A DNA stretch of 47,997 nucleotides from Propionibacterium sp. (GTDB lineage: Bacteria; Actinomycetota; Actinomycetes; Propionibacteriales; Propionibacteriaceae). This document shows, in pieces, positions 41,277-47,997 of the stretch (the first letter of the stretch is position 1; every line of letters starts with the position of its first letter). Below the pieces are notes generated by a model that worked only from the letters and a program-made list of their open reading frames with translations, ran no database searches and had not been told where the DNA came from. A program made the position numbers and the translations under genes. Where the stretch lies: positions 1 to 47,997 of the forward strand of contig JAAYTZ010000107.1 of assembly GCA_012517965.1 (NCBI GenBank), written 5' to 3'.

Positions 41277-41642
41277 GTGCACGAGGTGGCGCTCAGCCGG
41301 CAGATCGCGCGCATCGTGGAGCGGGCCGCCGCCGGCCGTCGGGTGACCCGGGTCGAGGTGGAGGTCGGGCAGTTGCGCCAGGTCGTCCCCGAGGCCCTGC
41401 GGTACGCCTGGACGTTCGTCGTCGCCGGGACGCCGCTGGCGTCGGCCGGCTTGGTGGTCACCGCGGTGCCGGCGACGGTGCGGTGCGCCGCGTGCGGCGC
41501 GGAGGCCACGCTGGACGCCGAGGTGCGGTTCGACTGCGGCGCCTGCGGGGCGCCGGGCGCCACGCTGGTCCGGGGCGAGGAGTTCCGGGTGTGCACGATC
41601 GATGTGGACGGGCCGGGGACGCCGGCGTCCGGGGAGGGATGA
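41277..41642 (+). CDS. hypA: Hydrogenase nickel-incorporation protein HypA
   Basis: This 121-residue nickel chaperone begins MHEVALSRQIARIVE; His2 is the family nickel ligand. The zinc site has two CxxC pairs, CAACG and CGACG, followed by GEEFRVCTIDVDGPG. It delivers nickel to the large subunit together with HypB. The GTG at 41277 follows GGGGAGG at 41267-41272, so unlike hypF this gene has a good ribosome-binding site. It opens the hypA-hypB-hyaABCD gene series. Confidence 0.93.
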   Translation: MHEVALSRQIARIVERAAAGRRVTRVEVEVGQLRQVVPEALRYAWTFVVAGTPLASAGLVVTAVPATVRCAACGAEATLDAEVRFDCGACGAPGATLVRGEEFRVCTIDVDGPGTPASGEG

Positions 41643-41645
41643 ACG

Positions 41646-42419
41646 ATGGGCCGCTTCCACCGCCACGACGACGGCACGGTGCACGCGCACGACCACGACG
41701 AGGGCGGGCATCACCACGATCCCGACGAGCACGACCATGGGGATCACTCCGGGTACGGCACGGGGCGGCAGCGCCTCGAGGTGCTGGAGGACATCTTCGC
41801 CGAGAACGACCGGCTGGCAGCGGCGAACCGGGCGGCGTTCGACGCCCACGGCGTCCGCGCGGTCAACCTGATGAGCTCACCCGGTGCCGGCAAGACGATG
41901 CTGCTGCAACGCACGCTGGCGGCGCTGCGCGGACGCCTCCGCGTGGGCGTGGTCGAGGGCGACATCGAGACCCCCCTGGACGCCGAGCGGCTCCGCGGGC
42001 TGGGCGCGCAGATCGCGCTGCTGAACACCGGGCAGGGCTTCGGCGGCGAGTGCCACCTGGACGCCCCCATGGTCGCCCGCGCGCTGCGCGACCTCGACCT
42101 GGCCGCGCTCGACCTGGTGCTGATCGAGAACGTCGGCAACCTCGTCTGCCCGGCCGAGTTCGACGTGGGCGAGCACCGGAAGGCGATGGTGTACGCGATC
42201 ACCGAGGGCGAGGACAAGCCCCTGAAGTACCCGGTCATGTTCCGGGCCGTGGACGCCGTGGTGGTCAACAAGCTCGACCTGGCCCCCTACCTCGACTTCG
42301 ACCTGGCGCTGTTCCGCCGGAACCTGGAGCAGGTGAACCCGGGCGTCCTCGTGTTCGAGACGTCCGCCCGGACGGGCGCCGGCGTGGCCGCCTGGGTCGA
42401 CTGGGTCGCGGGCCTCTGA
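41646..42419 (+). CDS. hypB: Hydrogenase nickel GTPase HypB
   Basis: This 257-residue GTPase drives nickel insertion. The N-terminus is rich in His, with 11 of the first 34 residues (HRHDDG, HAHDHDEGGHHH, EHDHGDHSG), which probably stores or buffers nickel; the CxxCGC motif of E. coli HypB is absent. The G domain has Walker A SSPGAGKTMLL, switch and metal sites in EGDIETPLDAERL and GGECHLDAPMV, and VVNKLDLAPYL. It starts 3 bp after hypA. A 159-bp gap then precedes the structural genes. Confidence 0.95.
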   Translation: MGRFHRHDDGTVHAHDHDEGGHHHDPDEHDHGDHSGYGTGRQRLEVLEDIFAENDRLAAANRAAFDAHGVRAVNLMSSPGAGKTMLLQRTLAALRGRLRVGVVEGDIETPLDAERLRGLGAQIALLNTGQGFGGECHLDAPMVARALRDLDLAALDLVLIENVGNLVCPAEFDVGEHRKAMVYAITEGEDKPLKYPVMFRAVDAVVVNKLDLAPYLDFDLALFRRNLEQVNPGVLVFETSARTGAGVAAWVDWVAGL

Positions 42420-42578
42420 GGCGAAATCCGTACCGGGAGCCAGTTCGCGCGGGAATGCGGGCGACGGCTCGCCGCCGCGAGTAACGTGACCCGGAGGACA
42501 CCCGCTGGCCGGGCGAAGCTCCGTTACCGCGGGCGTGCTCAGCAGCGACGAGGCTGCGCGGATCACACGGAGGGTGGC
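42420..42578 (+). other. Intergenic region before the hydrogenase structural genes
   Basis: This 159-bp gap probably holds the structural-gene promoter. TAACGT at 42483-42488 could be a -10, leaving a leader of about 85 nt, and GGAGGG lies just before the hyaA ATG. No clear operator is seen. Confidence 0.4.
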
Positions 42579-43802
42579 ATGCCGTTCGAATCCAGGGGCT
42601 GGCAGGACGAGACACTCGGTGAGAACCTCGAGCGGGCCGGCGTCAGCCGCCGCGACTTTCTGACGTTCTGTACCGGATTGGCGGCGATCTTCGCCGCCGG
42701 CAGCCCGCTCGCGCAAGCGGTCCCGGCGTTCGCCGCCCAGCCGAGCCCCACGCCCGCCCAGATCGCGGACGCCCTCGCGGCCGTGAAGAAGCCCAGCGTG
42801 GTGTGGCTCCAGTTGCAGGAGTGCACGGGCTGCATGGAGTCCACCCTGCGCTCGGGAGGCACCACCGTCGAGGAGGTGGTGCTCTCGCTGCTGAGCGTCA
42901 ACTACAACGAACTGGTGATGGCCGCCGCCGGCGAGGCCGCCGAGAAGGCCCTGCACGACACGAACGCCGAGCCGCACATCCTCGTCGTCAACGGCTCGGT
43001 GCCGCTCGCAGACGGCGGCATCTACTGCACGATCGGGGGCAAGTCGGCCGAGCAGGTGCTGCGCGAGTCGGCGAAGAACGCGACCGCGATCCTGGCCGTC
43101 GGGGCGTGCGCGGTGTACGGCTCCGTCCAGGCCGCCCGCCCGAACCCCACCGGCGCCGTCGGCGTGGACGAGATCATCAGGGACAAGCCCGTCATCAACG
43201 TCGCCGGCTGCCCGCCGATCGGCGAGGTGATCACGGCGACGATCGCCTACCTCCTCACCCACGACGGCGCGCTGCCCAAGCTGGACGCCGAGGGGCGGCC
43301 GCTGTTCGCCTACGGCCAGCGCATCCACGACAGCTGCCCGCGGCGGCCGCACTTCGACGCGGGCCAGTACGTCCGCACCTTCGACGACAAGGGGGCGCGC
43401 GAGGGCTGGTGCCTGTACGACGTCGGCTGCAAGGGGCCGAGCACGTTCAGCCCCTGCCCGATCGTGCAGTGGAACCTCAAGACCAGCTGGCCGATCGGGG
43501 CCGGCCATCCGTGCATCGGTTGCACCGAGAAGGACTTCTTCGACCGGTACACGCCCTTCTACAACGTGCTGCCGCAGGTGCCGGGGCTCGGCATCGAGGC
43601 CACCGCCGAGAAGGTCGGCTGGGGCTTGGTGGGCGCGGTCACGGCGGGCGTGGCCCTGCACGCTGGCATCACGGCCGTCCGGCACGCCGCCGACCGCCGG
43701 AACGCCGAGGCCCAGCCGTTGGCGGCGTTCGGTGACAGCGAACCCGCTCAGCGCCCGGCGTCCGACCAGAACCAGTCCGCCACCGAGAAAGGGGCCGAGT
43801 AG
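42579..43802 (+). CDS. hyaA: [NiFe]-hydrogenase small subunit
   Basis: This 407-residue electron-transfer subunit has a TAT signal (SRRDFLTFC, residues 23-31, then a hydrophobic stretch ending AFAA), so the folded dimer is exported. Proximal-cluster ligands are Cys82 and Cys85 (ECTGCMES), Cys177 (GACAVYGS) and Cys211 (AGCPP). Distal and medial cluster ligands lie in HDSCPRRPHF, GWCLYDVGCKGP, SPCPIVQWN and HPCIGCTEKDFFD. The two extra Cys of O2-tolerant enzymes are replaced by Gly84 and Ser182. A C-terminal helix (VGWGLVGAVTAGVALHAGI) anchors it in the membrane, and a hydrophilic tail follows. GGAGGG precedes the ATG. Confidence 0.95.
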   Translation: MPFESRGWQDETLGENLERAGVSRRDFLTFCTGLAAIFAAGSPLAQAVPAFAAQPSPTPAQIADALAAVKKPSVVWLQLQECTGCMESTLRSGGTTVEEVVLSLLSVNYNELVMAAAGEAAEKALHDTNAEPHILVVNGSVPLADGGIYCTIGGKSAEQVLRESAKNATAILAVGACAVYGSVQAARPNPTGAVGVDEIIRDKPVINVAGCPPIGEVITATIAYLLTHDGALPKLDAEGRPLFAYGQRIHDSCPRRPHFDAGQYVRTFDDKGAREGWCLYDVGCKGPSTFSPCPIVQWNLKTSWPIGAGHPCIGCTEKDFFDRYTPFYNVLPQVPGLGIEATAEKVGWGLVGAVTAGVALHAGITAVRHAADRRNAEAQPLAAFGDSEPAQRPASDQNQSATEKGAE

Positions 43803-43804
43803 CC

Positions 43805-45550
43805 ATGGCCAGCGAGCGTGTCGTCATCGATCCCCTCACCCGCATCGAGGGCCATCTGCGCATCGAGCTCGAGGCCGAGGGGGGAGTGATCTCCAAGGCG
43901 TGGAGCGAGACCACCCAGTTCCGCGGCATCGAGACCATCGTCGAGGGCCGCGACCCACGGGACGCCTGGGCGTTCGTGCAACGCATCTGCGGGGTGTGCA
44001 CCACCGTGCACGCCATCGCCTCGATCGTCGCGGTCGAGAACGCCATCGGCAGCAACCCGCCCGAGCAGGCCCGGCTGATCCGCGACATGGTGCTGGGGAC
44101 CCAGGAGGTCCAGGACCACGTCATCCACTTCTACCACCTGCACGCGCTCGACTGGGTCAACGTGCCCAGTGCTGCCCAGGCCGACCCGGCCAAGGCGGTG
44201 GCCTTCGCCCAGGCGATCGGCTCGAAGTGGCACGGCAACCAGCTCGACCGGTTCACGTCGGTGAAGGAGACCGTGGCCGGTGTCGTCGCGAGCGGCCAGC
44301 TGTCGATCTTCACCGGCGGCTACTGGGACCATCCCGCATACAAGCTGCCGCCCGAGGCCAACCTGATGGCCGTGTCGCACTACCTGGACGCCTTGGAGTT
44401 CCAGCGGTCGATGATCCGGGTCAACACGGTGTTCGGCGGCAAGAACCCGCACCCGAACTTCCTGGTCGGCGGCATGGCCTGCTCGATCGACCCGAACGCG
44501 TCGGAGTCGATCAACCAGGTGCAGGTCGACCAGATCAAGGGCTGGGTCGACGAGACGCTGGCGTTCGTCCGCGACTGCTACCTGCCCGACGTGCTCGCCG
44601 TGATGGGGGTCTACAAGGAGTACTTCGACATCGGCGCGGCCCAGCCGAACTTCCTGGCCGTCGGGCTGGCCGGCGCGACCTACGCCGGTGACCCGGCGAC
44701 GTCCCGCACGACCTCGGCGATCACCGGCGGGGTGAAGCCGGGCCTGCTGCTGGACGGCGATTACGCGACGGTGTACCCGTTCGACCCGAAGAAGATCTCG
44801 GAGTACGTGACGTCGGCCTGGTACGAGTACGGCGCGGGCGACGTCGGCGTCACCCCCGACCGGGGCGAGACCAAGGTCAAGTACACCGGCCCGCAGCCGC
44901 CCTACACGTGGCTCGCCGACAACCCGAAGTACACCTGGTGCAAGGCGCCGCGCTACGACGACAAGGTCGTGCAGGTCGGCCCGGTCGCCCGGGTGCTGCT
45001 GGCCTACGCGCAGGGGCACGCCCGCACCAAGGAGCTGGTCGATCAGGCGATGGCCGCCATCGGCTTCACGTTGCCGCAGCTGAACTCGACGGCCGGCCGG
45101 ATCCTGGCCCGCGCCATCGAGGCGCTCACCTCGGCGGAGATCCTCGCCAACGAGACGTTCCCGACGTTCGTCAAGAACATCAAGGGCGGCAACATCGACG
45201 TGTTCGACGCCACCAAGTGGGAGCCGTCGTCGTGGGCGCCGTCCCAGTCGGGCTTCTCGATCGTCGAGGTGGCCCGCGGGAACCTCTCGCACTGGCTGAC
45301 GATCGAGGGCGGCAAGATCAAGCACTACCAGGCCGTCGTGCCCACCACCTGGCTGGCCGGGGGCCGCGACGCCAAGGGCCAGCAGGGCCCGTACGAGGAG
45401 TCGCTCGCGAACGGCAAGCATCCCCTGGTCCGCAACGACGCGCCGCTGGAGCCGCTGCGGACGATCCACAGCTTCGACCCCTGCATGTCGTGCGCCGTCC
45501 ACGTGCTCGATCCCGCAGGCGGCGAGGGGTTCACGGTGGTGTCGGAATGA
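43805..45550 (+). CDS. hyaB: [NiFe]-hydrogenase large subunit
   Basis: This 581-residue catalytic subunit has nickel ligands Cys62 and Cys65 in RICGVCTTVHA and Cys560 and Cys563 in DPCMSCAVH. DPLTRIEGHLRIE at the N-terminus is the first family signature. The C-terminal 15 residues after His566 (VLDPAGGEG onward) should be removed by the HyaD protease once nickel is in place. The sequence fits group 1 membrane-bound uptake enzymes. It lies 2 bp after the small-subunit gene and overlaps the cytochrome gene by 4 nt (ATGA). Confidence 0.96.
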   Translation: MASERVVIDPLTRIEGHLRIELEAEGGVISKAWSETTQFRGIETIVEGRDPRDAWAFVQRICGVCTTVHAIASIVAVENAIGSNPPEQARLIRDMVLGTQEVQDHVIHFYHLHALDWVNVPSAAQADPAKAVAFAQAIGSKWHGNQLDRFTSVKETVAGVVASGQLSIFTGGYWDHPAYKLPPEANLMAVSHYLDALEFQRSMIRVNTVFGGKNPHPNFLVGGMACSIDPNASESINQVQVDQIKGWVDETLAFVRDCYLPDVLAVMGVYKEYFDIGAAQPNFLAVGLAGATYAGDPATSRTTSAITGGVKPGLLLDGDYATVYPFDPKKISEYVTSAWYEYGAGDVGVTPDRGETKVKYTGPQPPYTWLADNPKYTWCKAPRYDDKVVQVGPVARVLLAYAQGHARTKELVDQAMAAIGFTLPQLNSTAGRILARAIEALTSAEILANETFPTFVKNIKGGNIDVFDATKWEPSSWAPSQSGFSIVEVARGNLSHWLTIEGGKIKHYQAVVPTTWLAGGRDAKGQQGPYEESLANGKHPLVRNDAPLEPLRTIHSFDPCMSCAVHVLDPAGGEGFTVVSE

Positions 45551-46752
45551 CCACGACCCATCCCCCGATCCAGGTCGGCGACGCGTTCAGCGTCGGCAAG
45601 CTCACCCCGCGGCAACTGCTCGCGCTGGCCGCCTCGGCCGAGCCCGGCACCACCGACCCCGTCGAGATGGCCCTCGGCGACACCCTGCGTCGGGAGTACC
45701 CCGACCTGCAGGTCCCCGAGGTGCTGCCGGGGGAGAGCAGCCCGGCGCGCCGCGACCGGCGCTACTCGGTCGCCCGGGTGCGGGCGTTCCCAGGCTCCGA
45801 GGGGGCGATCCGCGACCTCAACGTCATGCGAGGCGACCTGGAGGCCGTGATGGGCGCCGCGCGCGCGCCCCGGGAGATCCGCTCCGTCCTGCGGCGCAAC
45901 GCCCAGATGGCCAGCATGAGGGGCGCCCGGCCGCTGGCGGTGGCGTCCGCCCGCGTTCAGCCCGACGGGTCGCTCGGCCCCTACCGGATGCAGGGCTTCG
46001 TGGCGCTGCGCACGACCCCCGCCCGGGGCTTCGCCGAGGAGACCGCCCTTCGCCCCGGCGAGTGGGTGCGGGTCAACGTCTGGTCGGCGCTGCTGCGGTT
46101 CCAGCACTGGCTGAACGTCGTGGTGGTGTTCGTCCTCAGCTGCACGGGGTACTACATCATGGACCCCTTCTTCGGCCCCCCGGCGCGGGCCGGAGAGCCC
46201 ACCGGGTACCTGATGGGCTGGTTCCGCCTGGTGCACTTCATCGCCGCCTTCGTGTGGTTGGCGGTCGGCCTGACCCGGGTGATCATGGCGTTCCGGTCCC
46301 GCGACCGCTACCTGCGCTGGCCGGCCCTGTGGCCGCTGCGCCGGAAGTCCGACCTGGTCAACCTGGGTCAGACCGCGCAGTACTACCTGTTCCTGCGCAA
46401 GCACGCCCCCCTCTACCTCGGCCACAACCCGCTCCAGCAACTCACCTACACCGGGGTCTACCTCCTGGGGGCGGTGCAGATGGCGGTTGGGTTCTCCCTG
46501 TACTCGCTGTACCACCAGGACAACGCGTTCTGGGCGCTGGTGGCCACCCCGGCGCACTGGGTGGGGGTGCCGAACCTGCGGCTGCTCCACACGATGATCA
46601 TGTTCGCCCTCTGGGCGTTCGTGATCGCGCACATCTACCTGGCGGTGCGCGCCGACTCGCTCGAGCGGCACGGCGGCGTCTCGTCGATGGTGAACGGCGG
46701 CGTGTGGTTGCGTCGCGGCTCGAAGCCGGCGGACGCCCCGGTGATCGAGTGA
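45547..46752 (+). CDS. hyaC: Hydrogenase cytochrome b with an unusual N-terminal domain
   Basis: Residues from about 175 to 380 form a HyaC-type dihaem cytochrome b with four membrane helices and candidate haem ligands His187 (RFQHWLNVV), His in RLVHFIAAFVW, and His in RLLHTMIMFALW and VIAHIYLAV. It passes electrons from the small subunit to quinone. HyaC proteins are usually about 230-250 residues; this one has 401 because of an N-terminal cytoplasmic extension of about 170. That extension reads like the nucleotide-binding domain of a P-type ATPase (VGKLTPRQLLALAASAEPG, DPVEMAL, RRYSVARV, MRGDLEAVM, MRGARPLAVASARV, MQGFVAL), without the DKTGT phosphorylation site. The frame is continuous, and ATGA coupling to hyaB fixes the start. 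Confidence 0.88.
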   Translation: MTTTHPPIQVGDAFSVGKLTPRQLLALAASAEPGTTDPVEMALGDTLRREYPDLQVPEVLPGESSPARRDRRYSVARVRAFPGSEGAIRDLNVMRGDLEAVMGAARAPREIRSVLRRNAQMASMRGARPLAVASARVQPDGSLGPYRMQGFVALRTTPARGFAEETALRPGEWVRVNVWSALLRFQHWLNVVVVFVLSCTGYYIMDPFFGPPARAGEPTGYLMGWFRLVHFIAAFVWLAVGLTRVIMAFRSRDRYLRWPALWPLRRKSDLVNLGQTAQYYLFLRKHAPLYLGHNPLQQLTYTGVYLLGAVQMAVGFSLYSLYHQDNAFWALVATPAHWVGVPNLRLLHTMIMFALWAFVIAHIYLAVRADSLERHGGVSSMVNGGVWLRRGSKPADAPVIE

Positions 46753-47240
46753 GTTCGCCGGTCGTCACCGTCCTGGGGGTCGGGAACACGATCATGGGCG
46801 ACGACGGCGTCGGGCCCGAACTCCTGGCCCGGCTCGCCGCCGTCCGCCGCGCCGACGCCCGCGTCGAGTACGTCGACGGCGGCACCCAGGGCCTGGAGTT
46901 GCTGCCGACGGTCTCCGACGCCCACGCCCTGCTCATCCTGGACGCCGTCGCTCCGCCCGCCGACGGGTCGGCCCCCGGGTCGGTCGTTCGCCTCGCCGGG
47001 GACCAGGTGCCCCGCCTGCTGGCCGCGAAGCTGTCGCCGCACCAGGTGGGCCTGCTGGACGTCCTCACCGCCGCCCGGCTGCTGGGCCGCGAGCCGGCCC
47101 GCGTGGAGGTCGTCGGGGTGGTGCCGGCGGACGTCGACCTGCGCGTCGGCCTGTCGGTCCCGGTCGTCGCCGCGCTCGACGAGGCGGTCGCGCTGGCGTC
47201 CGAGGTGGTGGACGAACTGCTGGCGGAGGCCGGGCGATGA
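46749..47240 (+). CDS. hyaD: Hydrogenase maturation endopeptidase
   Basis: This 163-residue protease trims the C-terminus of the large subunit after nickel insertion. VLGVGNTIMGDDGVGPELLA is the family start motif, with Asp where HybD has Glu16 as a nickel ligand. DGGTQGLELLP, LLILDAV (Asp) and KLSPHQVGLLDVL (His) supply the other sites. The GTG at 46749 overlaps the hyaC stop (GTGA). It ends 5 bp from the convergent second hypA gene. Confidence 0.93.
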   Translation: MSSPVVTVLGVGNTIMGDDGVGPELLARLAAVRRADARVEYVDGGTQGLELLPTVSDAHALLILDAVAPPADGSAPGSVVRLAGDQVPRLLAAKLSPHQVGLLDVLTAARLLGREPARVEVVGVVPADVDLRVGLSVPVVAALDEAVALASEVVDELLAEAGR

Positions 47241-47245
47241 GCCGG

Positions 47246-47605
47246 TCAGCCGGGCTCCGGGGTGGTCAGGTCGACCCACGCCACCTCGAACTCGCGCCCG
47301 CGCAGCAGCCGGCCGGTGGGCGTCCCGCAGACCGGGCAGACGAGCGCGAAGAACGCGTCGACCTCCCGTTCGGCGGAGCAGGCGCCGCACCACACGGCGG
47401 CGGGCACGCTCTCGATCACCAACGCGGCCCCCTCGACGACGGTGCCGGCGCTGGCCAGCGGCCAACTGCCGAGCAGCGCCTCGGGCACCGCGCCGCTCAG
47501 CGTCCCGACCCGCAGCGCCACGGTGTCGACCGCCGTCGCCCCGGCGCGCTCGGCGGCCCGGGTCACGGCGGCCACCACCGAGGTCAGCAGGCCGAGTTCG
47601 TGCAC
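47246..47605 (-). CDS. hypA: Second HypA-like nickel chaperone
   Basis: This 119-residue HypA family member begins MHELGLLTSVVAAVTRAAER (His2 for nickel). It has zinc pairs CGAC and CPVC, then LRGREFEVAWVDL. It is clearly diverged from the HypA at 41277, so it is a paralogue and not a fresh duplication. It is on the opposite strand, convergent with hyaD and divergent from a partial large-subunit-like gene. It may serve that second protein or give redundancy. The GTG at 47603-47605 is the likely start. Confidence 0.85.
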   Translation of the reverse strand: MHELGLLTSVVAAVTRAAERAGATAVDTVALRVGTLSGAVPEALLGSWPLASAGTVVEGAALVIESVPAAVWCGACSAEREVDAFFALVCPVCGTPTGRLLRGREFEVAWVDLTTPEPG

Positions 47606-47631
47606 GCGTCCATCCTGGCAGGCGGGCGGCC

Positions 47632-47997
47632 GTGACCGCCCGGACGCTGCGCCTCGACGAGATCGTCGATCCCCTCGAGGCCCGCGTGCTGGTCACGGTG
47701 GACGCCGCGGGTGCGGTCGTCGACGCCCGCTTCGACCTGGCGGGACTGCCGCGGGTCGACGCGCTGATGGTGGGCCGGCCCGTCGCGGGCGTGCCGGCCC
47801 TGGTCGAGCGGCTGTGCGGCCTCTGCCCGGCCGCCCACCATCTTGCGGGGGTGCGGGCGCTGGACGCCCTGCTGGGCTTCGGGCCGCCGCCCCCGACCGC
47901 GGACGCCGTCCGGCGCCTGCTGCACCACGGCGCGGCGCTGGACGCCCACGCGCCCCGGTTCGCCGCGGTCGACCGCCCGGCGGCCCTGGTGCTGCGC
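47632..47997 (+). CDS. Hydrogenase large-subunit-like protein, cut by the window edge
   Basis: The frame starts at the GTG at 47632 and is open to the last base, giving 122 residues. RLCGLCPAAHHLAGVRALDA matches the first nickel-binding signature (RxCGxCxxxH) of [NiFe] large subunits. The N-terminal signature is weak, however (DEIVDPLEARVLVTV instead of DPLTRIEGH). That pattern suits HupK/HoxV-like proteins, large-subunit relatives that act as scaffolds for the Fe(CN)2CO unit. A true second large subunit is the alternative; the missing C-terminus would decide. Confidence 0.7.
   Translation, partial: MTARTLRLDEIVDPLEARVLVTVDAAGAVVDARFDLAGLPRVDALMVGRPVAGVPALVERLCGLCPAAHHLAGVRALDALLGFGPPPPTADAVRRLLHHGAALDAHAPRFAAVDRPAALVLR

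Noticed and set aside
1-47997. CRISPR arrays, tRNA or rRNA genes, transposases, integrases, phage or toxin-antitoxin modules
   Set aside because: I looked for repeats, cloverleaf-like sequences and family motifs and saw none that could be supported.

Overview
The window is chromosomal DNA of a very GC-rich actinobacterium. Supporting signs are the actinobacterial LigD order (polymerase, phosphoesterase, ligase), an arfABC-type OmpA locus, DtxR/IdeR iron boxes, a SigE-family ECF sigma factor, GTG/TTG starts, and many candidate leaderless promoters (a -10 hexamer ending 6-8 nt before a start codon). A member of the Propionibacteriales is my best guess, but nothing here fixes the genus. I see no rRNA, tRNA, CRISPR array, insertion sequence, integrase or phage gene.

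Layout. 1-2949: a secreted or membrane protein cut by the window edge, then a CoA-disulfide reductase/rhodanese gene and a CsoR/CstR-type regulator behind a palindromic operator (sulfide/persulfide module). 2933-6722: an iron(III) ABC transporter on the minus strand behind two overlapping DtxR-type boxes. 6798-8715: the rpsF-ssb-rpsR-rplI operon with a leader hairpin and a strong terminator. 8731-13547: a BmpA-type nucleoside ABC importer. 13779-17532: a DUF3152-like protein that has lost its zinc motif, a DUF4349 lipoprotein, a catalase and a small proline-rich protein. 17564-20030: an NAD(P)-binding protein and an arfABC-like operon that includes a 53-residue ArfB. 20151-25061: a RibA/RibD-C fusion, a Rieske oxygenase, a serine acetyltransferase behind a short leader ORF with three consecutive Cys codons, and a D-serine dehydratase. 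25122-30847: an ECF sigma factor with its membrane partner, then sbcD-sbcC. 31002-36188: a TauE-like exporter with an in-frame stop, a CueP-like copper lipoprotein, LigD, and a cell-wall amidase. 36277-47997: a [NiFe]-hydrogenase locus with its maturation genes.

How the genes work together. The hydrogenase region holds nearly a full maturation set: HypA and HypB (nickel), HypC, HypD, HypE and HypF (Fe(CN)2CO), and the HyaD endoprotease. It also holds the TAT-exported small subunit, the large subunit and a cytochrome b. A second HypA and the start of another large-subunit-like protein, possibly a HupK/HoxV-type scaffold, follow. The product would be a membrane-bound uptake hydrogenase passing electrons to quinone. 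The cytochrome b subunit carries an N-terminal extension of about 170 residues that looks to me like a P-type ATPase nucleotide-binding domain.

The two observations I rate highest are the polycysteine leader ORF before cysE and the extension on the hydrogenase cytochrome b. All family assignments come from reading motifs by eye; no database was searched.
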